DNA of 20,368 nt. Origin: Sulfuricurvum sp. (GTDB taxonomy: Bacteria; Campylobacterota; Campylobacteria; Campylobacterales; Sulfurimonadaceae). The DNA lies in NCBI GenBank assembly GCA_022729835.1, contig DZBC01000011.1, positions 1 through 20,368 on the forward strand, in the 5' to 3' direction. The translations under genes and the position numbers were made by a program. Under the pieces are notes generated by a model that was not told where the DNA came from, did no database searches, and saw only the letters and a list, made by a program, of their open reading frames with translations. How positions within the stretch are numbered: the first letter of the stretch is position 1; each line of letters starts with the position of its first letter. Below are positions 8,023-13,828 of this stretch, piece after piece.

Positions 8023-8278
8023 CGATGCGCTGCCCAAACTAGAGCTCACCTACCCCTGTGCATGGCGCTACAAGCTGGTAGGAGAGGGAGACACCCTAAT
8101 CTTTACGGCTGTATGCGACGTAATCTCGGAAAAAGAGCACACTCTCATACCCTCTAACGTCTCGAAAAACGGCCGCTACCTCAGCATGAATCTCGACCTT
8201 CTGGTCATGAATGAAGATGAGCGCACCTTCATCTACGAAGCGCTCAAAGCCCACCCGCACATTAAAATGGTTTTATAA
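8006..8278 (+). CDS. HP0495/DUF493 (YbeD-like) family protein
   Basis: A small cytosolic protein of 90 residues, like the DUF493 proteins of Helicobacter (HP0495) and YbeD of Escherichia coli. These have a ferredoxin-like alpha-beta fold and no settled function. Visible family features are the LELTYPCAWRYKLVGEG start, a central variable loop and a SMNLDLLVMNEDER strand. I chose the GTG at 8006 because GGAGG lies 8 bases upstream and the resulting length fits the family; an upstream ATG at 7946 would add 20 residues that merely read through the moaC end. It overlaps moaC by 17 bases. Confidence 0.8.
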   Translation: MILNGNDALPKLELTYPCAWRYKLVGEGDTLIFTAVCDVISEKEHTLIPSNVSKNGRYLSMNLDLLVMNEDERTFIYEALKAHPHIKMVL

Positions 8279-8287
8279 GGAATACTC

Positions 8288-9331
8288 ATGGATCTTCAAC
8301 CCTTCGAACGTGATCTTCTCGAATGCTATAAACAAGCCGACTTCCCCAAGCTAGAGGAGCGTGTCATCACACTGATGCGCCACCTTGAAGAGGAGTGGAA
8401 CCTCTCCGCTGCGCAACTCACATTGCCCCAGTTGAAAACCCTAAGCTCTGTTGTTTTACGTCAAGAGACCCTTGCTTTGCAAGAGGAGCTACAAAGTTTG
8501 CTGACCCAAAAAGAGCGCATTGAGCGTTTGATCGAGCGTAAACGTGAATCCTTACAAGATACTAAATATGAGGTCTTCAACGCCATAGAAGCCCAATTCG
8601 ACAATCAAAACGAAGCCATCCGCGCCCAAGTCCACCAAATTAAGCTGCAATCACTAGATCTGTTCGACATGCTCTCAGAGCTGGTCGAATCAGCCATCAT
8701 CACTACACTAGAGCGTGCTCATGACATCGAAGAGACAATTCGAGAAATTATCAAAGAGATCACCTTTGAAACCCTTGGAGAGGGACCTCTTGGCTCGGTG
8801 CGCATCCGCAAAGTGGTTGTCACGATTCTGAACACCGCGCTAAGTGTCGCCGAAGCATCGCCCAATCAGGCTGAAGAGATTCTGCGCGGCAGTCTGCGCG
8901 GTATCCGCTCGGGACTGGTGCGCTCACTCTCCCGCCTTAAAAAACAGCTCTATTATCTCCCTGACGAAGCCAAAAACGAGCTGGTTGAAGACCACGGAGA
9001 CCTGCTCAAGGTTGATCAACTCTTTAGCCAGATCATCGCCGAAGCAGCGCAGCACGCACCGTCAAACTGCGCCGAAGCGCTCGAACGTATCTCCAAAGAG
9101 ATCCACTACGATATGCAAGAGCTCGTCACTCTCTCCAAAGAGACGATGGACATGATGCGCGAACGCTTCACTTTTGCCGTCGAAAAGGGGAGTAAGGTGC
9201 TCAACTCAAAAGCAGCCCAAGAGGCCAAACGGATGGGCATCAGCGCTTGGAGCTCCGCCAAAACAGCTCTGGGAAGCGCACTTAAAACCGCAAAAGAGAA
9301 AATCGACAAAAGTACCGGCGCAAAGGATTAG
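8288..9331 (+). CDS. Predicted helical, coiled-coil protein of unknown function
   Basis: A 347-residue protein without signal peptide, membrane segment or known motif. It is almost entirely charged and helix-prone. A coiled-coil stretch runs at about residues 48-85 (LALQEELQSLLTQKERIERL region), a second helical block at about 120-230 has the look of a four-helix bundle with many Ile/Leu/Glu, and a Lys/Ala-rich tail (about 300-347) repeats AK/AKE-type segments as in amphipathic membrane- or DNA-interacting helices. I do not recognise the family with confidence. The ATG has TAAGGA upstream, partly overlapping the stop of the DUF493 gene, so it is probably the last gene of the moaC operon. Its stop overlaps the convergent polyferredoxin gene by 4 bases. 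Confidence 0.75.
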   Translation: MDLQPFERDLLECYKQADFPKLEERVITLMRHLEEEWNLSAAQLTLPQLKTLSSVVLRQETLALQEELQSLLTQKERIERLIERKRESLQDTKYEVFNAIEAQFDNQNEAIRAQVHQIKLQSLDLFDMLSELVESAIITTLERAHDIEETIREIIKEITFETLGEGPLGSVRIRKVVVTILNTALSVAEASPNQAEEILRGSLRGIRSGLVRSLSRLKKQLYYLPDEAKNELVEDHGDLLKVDQLFSQIIAEAAQHAPSNCAEALERISKEIHYDMQELVTLSKETMDMMRERFTFAVEKGSKVLNSKAAQEAKRMGISAWSSAKTALGSALKTAKEKIDKSTGAKD

Positions 9332-10407
9332 ACATCACGCGCCAGCGTGAACATCGATCCGAAATTCTTTTGAAAATCTAAGCAACGATCACAAATAGGC
9401 TCTCCGCCACGGTACGGATAAGGACAGCGGCACTCCTGACACTTCACCATCTCGTAATGAACCAGCTCCCGTGAGCGATCAAACACCGCTTCTACCAAGT
9501 CGTATTCCGGCAGCGTCGATATAGCGTCCACTTTGCAGATATGATCGCAAATCCCACAACCGATACATGCGCCAGAGCCAAAAATGATCCCATGTTTATC
9601 CGGTGTGGCTCTAAGCGCGTCAGTTGGGCAAAACTGAACGCAGTCACCGCAGTTGGTGCAGGATTCAAATGTGATCTGCTTGTTGAAAAATAGCCCATCG
9701 TCTGCCACAAGAGTAGTAGTTTGAAAACGTACGATATGTTTTTTGATCGCCGCTTTGAGGTGTAGATGCTTGAGCGGCTCATGGCTTGAGGTTGTTTTTT
9801 GATGCGAGCGGGTTAGGGACATGTCCATCACCGACTCCTCTGTGGCTCCCTCCTTGACCTTTTCGATAGCAGCACGAAAAAGCATCCTTCGGCTGTTTTC
9901 CAAGTTTTCTTGCTTCGCATAATTTATCGTGATCGGTGCCTCTACCCCGCAACGGCTCAAAAAGCGCTGCGCTGCGTCCACCTGCTCTTTGATGCTGCGC
10001 TCAAGCATACCTTCACCATTGAGGCTACACCCTGAGCAATGGCTCAAATCCAGTGCCAGCGGCCCCTCAAGTGCCATAGTGATCAAATGGTGCCGGTCAA
10101 ACACGCCCAAGCAGGGCGTGTTTTTCTTACATGTAAGCACGTCTGCCTCTAAGCGCACCAGTGCAAAGGCGTTGGGATCGAAGCTCTTTATCTGCAAGGC
10201 TTCCGTCGGGCACGCACCGATACAGCCGGCACATTCAATGCAGCGCTCCTCCACAAACCCCAATCGATTGCGCACGATCTCAAACGCATCTTTTGGGCAG
10301 ATATCGACACACGCGCGGCATTCATTGTGAAAGTAATCATTGCGTATGCAGTTGCTGCCCGAATAGGTAAAGAGCTGCGAACCCTGAATAAAGCTATTGA
10401 CTGCCAT
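9328..10407 (-). CDS. Polyferredoxin (4Fe-4S protein) of the molybdoenzyme cluster
   Basis: A 359-residue cytosolic iron-sulfur protein with no signal peptide. Cys motifs in order are an irregular cluster (Cys20, then Cys30-x2-Cys33-x3-Cys37-Pro), a classical CxxCxxCxxxCP at 56-66, pairs at Cys93/Cys99 and Cys124/Cys127, classical motifs at 250-260 and 281-291, and a C-terminal set (323, 326, 328, 339, 342) that looks like a zinc or rubredoxin-like knuckle. At least three, probably four, [4Fe-4S] clusters are expected. Its place after the TorD-like chaperone gene (14-base overlap) suggests a role in maturing or supplying electrons to the molybdoenzyme before export; NapF plays such a part for periplasmic nitrate reductase. 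This role is inferred. An exact TTACATGTAA supplies the codon for Cys93. Confidence 0.85.
   Translation of the reverse strand: MAVNSFIQGSQLFTYSGSNCIRNDYFHNECRACVDICPKDAFEIVRNRLGFVEERCIECAGCIGACPTEALQIKSFDPNAFALVRLEADVLTCKKNTPCLGVFDRHHLITMALEGPLALDLSHCSGCSLNGEGMLERSIKEQVDAAQRFLSRCGVEAPITINYAKQENLENSRRMLFRAAIEKVKEGATEESVMDMSLTRSHQKTTSSHEPLKHLHLKAAIKKHIVRFQTTTLVADDGLFFNKQITFESCTNCGDCVQFCPTDALRATPDKHGIIFGSGACIGCGICDHICKVDAISTLPEYDLVEAVFDRSRELVHYEMVKCQECRCPYPYRGGEPICDRCLDFQKNFGSMFTLARDV
10127..10136. repeat. TTACATGTAA palindrome, in the polyferredoxin gene
   Basis: Exact copy, extended to CTTACATGTAAG; read on the minus strand as Leu-Thr-Cys-Lys (Cys93). It is the last exact copy before an 8-kb stretch with none. 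Confidence 0.9.
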
Positions 10408-10969
10408 TGTGTCGTTCCTGAACTAAGAAGGCATAATCTGCTGTCAAAAACTCGATAATAAAACTACACAAATCACGATAAAACGGCGTATCAGCCATCG
10501 AACGCATCCCTGCCATGTAGGGAAGTACCCAAGCGATAATATGGTTTTGCAAAAATTCGAATTGCGGTGTCTGCTCCTGACGATAGATAAGTGTCTGCAT
10601 AAACGCAAACTCAATCGAAAGATGATCTGGAGCAATGATGTTGGTCTGTGTCATATCCACTTCGAAACCGTTTTGAAAATAATACGCCATCGCAGGATTC
10701 TGTAGCCCTATCAGAGTCTCATTTTTGGCATCAAGAATAAAAGATTCGATAGGCTGTGTGTTGATGATATACATCGAACTGTAATCAGTGTTCAGCGCCT
10801 CTAACAAAACAGTATCGTCATTTTCATCAAACCACAAGACAGTCTCATCGCCAATGGTTTCAAGAAGATCACGATTATGGCGCAGATCATTCACAAAACG
10901 CGCGTCAGGCTCACCACTCATAACACGGGAGAGAAAAGCATAAATATAGAGTCGATACTCATGACGCAT
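10394..10969 (-). CDS. TorD/DmsD-family molybdoenzyme chaperone
   Basis: A 191-residue, all-helical cytosolic protein. The diagnostic segment is APDHLSIEFAFM (113-124), matching the PDHLxxELxFM-type motif of TorD/DmsD/NarJ chaperones; a YSSMY segment near residue 63 is also usual. Such proteins bind the Tat leader of a molybdoenzyme catalytic subunit and hold it until cofactor and clusters are in place. The partner here is almost certainly the RR-leader subunit at 13829-16729. In type II DMSO-reductase operons the delta subunit has this role. It overlaps the polyferredoxin start by 14 bases. Confidence 0.85.
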   Translation of the reverse strand: MRHEYRLYIYAFLSRVMSGEPDARFVNDLRHNRDLLETIGDETVLWFDENDDTVLLEALNTDYSSMYIINTQPIESFILDAKNETLIGLQNPAMAYYFQNGFEVDMTQTNIIAPDHLSIEFAFMQTLIYRQEQTPQFEFLQNHIIAWVLPYMAGMRSMADTPFYRDLCSFIIEFLTADYAFLVQERHNGSQ

Positions 10970-11033
10970 AACAAACCTTATAATGAAGAAAATTGACGAA
11001 TGAAATTAATCATGCAGAAAGTGCAGTAGCGAT

Positions 11034-11053
11034 CCAAAGCCTTGCGGCTTTGG
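11034..11053 (-). terminator. Perfect 8-bp hairpin with GCAA loop, probable transcript-processing or attenuation element
   Basis: On the minus strand CCAAAGCC and GGCTTTGG pair perfectly around a GCAA tetraloop of the stable GNRA class. It begins 5 bases after the stop of the small exported protein and precedes the chaperone gene. No run of T follows, so it is not a standard intrinsic terminator. It more likely protects the upstream mRNA end or lowers expression of the chaperone and polyferredoxin genes relative to the structural subunits. Confidence 0.55.
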
Positions 11054-11058
11054 TGCTC

Positions 11059-11460
11059 TTATAAGCAGCCTTTGAAAAAAGACTTTTTGGGCGGTGGCGG
11101 TGCTTTGAATTCGGAAACAACAATCGTGTTGCTACTCGCATCGAACTCTCCTACAATCGTAACTTCATTGCGATTGATACCCTTATCCATCGTGCCACGA
11201 ATCGCTTCAACAGTTTCGAGTTTGTAGATCACACCATCATTGTGCGAAAAAAGAACCAGTGGCTCATTTTTGTTTACTCCGGCTTCAGTTTGACCGTAAC
11301 AGCCATCCGACCCGCAAAAATAGTTTTCCAAGCGGCAATCTGTCAGCGCCCCCGCTTTGGCACAAGACTCAGTCGTCAAAAATCCTACTTTTTCAACACC
11401 ACCCTCATTTGCCAGTGACGAGGCGATTAATACAGCGCCAAGCATCATGATCTTTTTCAT
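11059..11460 (-). CDS. Small exported Cys-containing protein of unknown function
   Basis: A 133-residue protein with a clear Sec signal (MKK followed by a hydrophobic run, cleavage probably after SLA at residue 17). The mature part has five cysteines (33, 42, 49, 54 and 132) and ends with a proline-rich APPPPKK segment and CL. No family is recognised. The start overlaps the last base of the gamma-subunit stop (TAATG), so the two are coupled, which suggests an accessory or assembly factor in the periplasm for the molybdoenzyme complex, possibly for disulfide-linked or heme-related assembly. It is the last gene before the hairpin. Confidence 0.75.
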   Translation of the reverse strand: MKKIMMLGAVLIASSLANEGGVEKVGFLTTESCAKAGALTDCRLENYFCGSDGCYGQTEAGVNKNEPLVLFSHNDGVIYKLETVEAIRGTMDKGINRNEVTIVGEFDASSNTIVVSEFKAPPPPKKSFFKGCL

Positions 11461-12668
11461 TATTCAACCTCCGCTTTGAGTGTTTGCAAATACGCTACCA
11501 TATTTTCGAGCGTCTGTGCATCTAGCCAAGAGTAATCCGTCATCGTAGACACCCTCTTGCCATTTTCCTCAGTGTACCACATGTAGTTGCTATGCGCATT
11601 ACGGTTGTAACCTGGAACAACGACCGAAGATGGACTTAAGATTGACTCCCGCAGATAAGCCGCCGTTGCATAACCGCCTACATTACTCAAAGAGGGTCCC
11701 ATATAGTTTGGCGCATCTGTTGATTCGACTTGATGACATCCTGCACATCCATTGGTCGCGACCGCTTCTTTACCTGCCACCGCGTCACCTGCTGAATCTT
11801 TATTGACAGCCATAATGAGTGCTGAACCATCTCCATTACCTTCTAGTTCGACCGACAACCATGCTGATAGATTTTTCAATCCGTCACGCCCCATCTTCTC
11901 GCCATCCCAAACCGCAAAGGCTACTGGAATAGCGCCACGGTTAAGGTCAACATAAACGTCTTTAAGTGGACGGCTGAGTGAACCCATCCAGCCCTCAGAC
12001 TTGTAGCCTAATCGTGCATACGAGAATGTTGTGCCATCTTTGATTTCAGTAGTGGATCGAAAGCCTTCAGCTATAAATAATTTCTCATAGTCATTGCTCC
12101 CGATCGCTTTAACCTTTTGATTGAACGCCTCAAGCTCACCCTCAAACAGCTCTGTTTGATTGGGATTGAGCTGGTAATAGACATTACCTTGGCCGTTTGG
12201 TTCATAGTGCGCTTTGACCGCTTTTTGTAGATGCACCATCACAGCTCTACCCTCAGAACCCATGCCGATATAGGGCAAAGCCTCAGGATTAATGACTCCA
12301 GCAGGAAACTGCACCGCAAAACCATCGGCGTAGGTATCAGACTGATATCCACTTTGAATATTCATTGAACCATCAGCCCATTTGATCAAAAAAGCGATCT
12401 GCTTTCCATCATAGAGCGCAGAAACGTGCGCTTTTTTTGCTTTGGTCACAGCATTGATCTCGTTGGCCTTTTTGTCATTGAGCACTATTGCCGTTTGCGG
12501 ATACAGCACTACTTCCGAAAAAACAGCGCTATTCCAAACATCAGAGCTGTAAGAAACTCTTGATAAGTCTACGTTCACCTTCTTGGCGACGATATCAGCC
12601 GCTTGAGAAGCCATCAATGAAGTTGCAGCCCATAGTGCCGCGATAAGAGATGTACTCAATTTTTTCAT
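11460..12668 (-). CDS. Molybdoenzyme gamma subunit: ethylbenzene-dehydrogenase-type heme b domain joined to a cytochrome c domain
   Basis: A 402-residue exported subunit. A Sec signal occupies residues 1-23 (cleavage near SQA). Residues about 30-285 resemble the gamma subunits of ethylbenzene, DMS and selenate enzymes (EB_dh domain), which hold one heme b between a Met and a Lys; Met136 in YIGMGSEG and Lys223 in GYKSEGW, just before SRPLKD, are candidate ligands. Residues about 290-402 are a monoheme c domain with CAGCH at 308-312, GPSLSNVGGY, and a likely distal Met376. Electrons could thus pass from beta subunit to heme b to heme c and on to a soluble periplasmic carrier. Family members usually lack the added c domain. 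The 3' end of the beta gene shares one base with its start. Heme b ligands are inferred by position only. Confidence 0.85.
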   Translation of the reverse strand: MKKLSTSLIAALWAATSLMASQAADIVAKKVNVDLSRVSYSSDVWNSAVFSEVVLYPQTAIVLNDKKANEINAVTKAKKAHVSALYDGKQIAFLIKWADGSMNIQSGYQSDTYADGFAVQFPAGVINPEALPYIGMGSEGRAVMVHLQKAVKAHYEPNGQGNVYYQLNPNQTELFEGELEAFNQKVKAIGSNDYEKLFIAEGFRSTTEIKDGTTFSYARLGYKSEGWMGSLSRPLKDVYVDLNRGAIPVAFAVWDGEKMGRDGLKNLSAWLSVELEGNGDGSALIMAVNKDSAGDAVAGKEAVATNGCAGCHQVESTDAPNYMGPSLSNVGGYATAAYLRESILSPSSVVVPGYNRNAHSNYMWYTEENGKRVSTMTDYSWLDAQTLENMVAYLQTLKAEVE

Positions 12669-13819
12669 TAGTGGTGTCCTCCTGCTGTAAAATCACCGCC
12701 TTGATAGAAGTTGATCGCATGCTTGCTTGAGGTGTGCTTTCCGACGATATATCGGGTATCAACCGGCGGAGCCAGACGATTGCCTTTTGCTTTTGCAACT
12801 TCCTGATAATAATTGTTGTCCAAACGGAACATGTCTGAATGCTGATACGCGATCAGGATATCCATTAGTTCACTTTCTCCTGTCTCTTTACGCTTTTGCA
12901 TCTCAGTTTTGATCGTTTTGATCGCATCATGCACTCCAGGCCCAAAAAGCTTCTCAAGCTCTTCAATCGGTAGACGTGTAGAATCTTCGATTATCTTACC
13001 CTCTGCATCAAATTTTGCGGGTGATTCGGTAGGTGGTACATAGTATACGTTAGGCTGTGTGCCGTAATCTTGACGCAAACCCAAAGCTACTTTATACTTG
13101 TGTACTAGTTTGTATACCTGAGACTCTTCATCATCCAAAAAGCCTACGAAGCGGATACGACCGACGCACTGCTGTGCACAAGCCGGGGGCAAACCTTGCT
13201 CGACGCGTGGAAAGCAGAGAATACACTTTTCAGATTTACTGATCTTGGGGTTGAAATAGATCTTCTTGTACGGACATCCAGCGATACAGTAGCGATACCC
13301 TTGGCAACGATCCAAATCCACCAAGACAACGCCATCCTCTTCACGCTTGAAAATTGCATCGCGCGGACAAGCTGAGAGACAGCCAGGATTGGTACAGTGG
13401 TTGCAGATACGGGGCAGGTAAAAGAAATAGTTATCCTGAGGAAACATGCCCGTGCCTTCATCTTCATCCCAGTTGGGCCCCCAAGTCGGCTCTACATTGG
13501 GGCTAAACCCAGGCTTGACACTACCGGCAATCAGATTGTTGGTTGAAAGCTCATCATAGTTATAATCCCAGGGCACACCGTAGTCTGCTTCAAGATTAGG
13601 AATAACGCCGGCTTGAAGATCACCCGCTGCGTCAAACCCTCCGCCAAGCTCCATCCAGTTTTTCGGATATCCAGCACCAGGATAGGTTTCGACATTATTC
13701 CAGTACATGTACTCACGACCGTTTCGATTCGTCCACTGGGTTTTGCAGGCTACAGTACACGTTTGGCACCCGATACACTTATTCAGGTCCATTACCATTG
13801 CTAATTGTCTTTTTGACAT
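12668..13819 (-). CDS. Molybdoenzyme beta subunit, four-cluster iron-sulfur protein (type II DMSO reductase family)
   Basis: A 383-residue electron-transfer subunit like NarH, EbdB, DdhB and SerB. Four Cys groups are seen: 15/18/21/25; 139/142/147/151; 172/178/182; and 199/202/214/218. In the third group the second Cys is replaced by Tyr175 (CQGYRYC), where NarH has Trp, so this site should hold a [3Fe-4S] cluster and the others [4Fe-4S]. It has no signal peptide and is expected to cross the membrane bound to the Tat-exported alpha subunit. It lies 9 bases after alpha and joins gamma by a 1-base overlap. Confidence 0.92.
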   Translation of the reverse strand: MSKRQLAMVMDLNKCIGCQTCTVACKTQWTNRNGREYMYWNNVETYPGAGYPKNWMELGGGFDAAGDLQAGVIPNLEADYGVPWDYNYDELSTNNLIAGSVKPGFSPNVEPTWGPNWDEDEGTGMFPQDNYFFYLPRICNHCTNPGCLSACPRDAIFKREEDGVVLVDLDRCQGYRYCIAGCPYKKIYFNPKISKSEKCILCFPRVEQGLPPACAQQCVGRIRFVGFLDDEESQVYKLVHKYKVALGLRQDYGTQPNVYYVPPTESPAKFDAEGKIIEDSTRLPIEELEKLFGPGVHDAIKTIKTEMQKRKETGESELMDILIAYQHSDMFRLDNNYYQEVAKAKGNRLAPPVDTRYIVGKHTSSKHAINFYQGGDFTAGGHH

Positions 13820-13828
13820 CTATGCTCC

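Noticed and set aside
13702..13713. AGTACATGTACT palindrome in the beta-subunit gene
   Set aside because: It shares the TACATGTA core but differs at both ends from TTACATGTAA, so it was not counted as a member.
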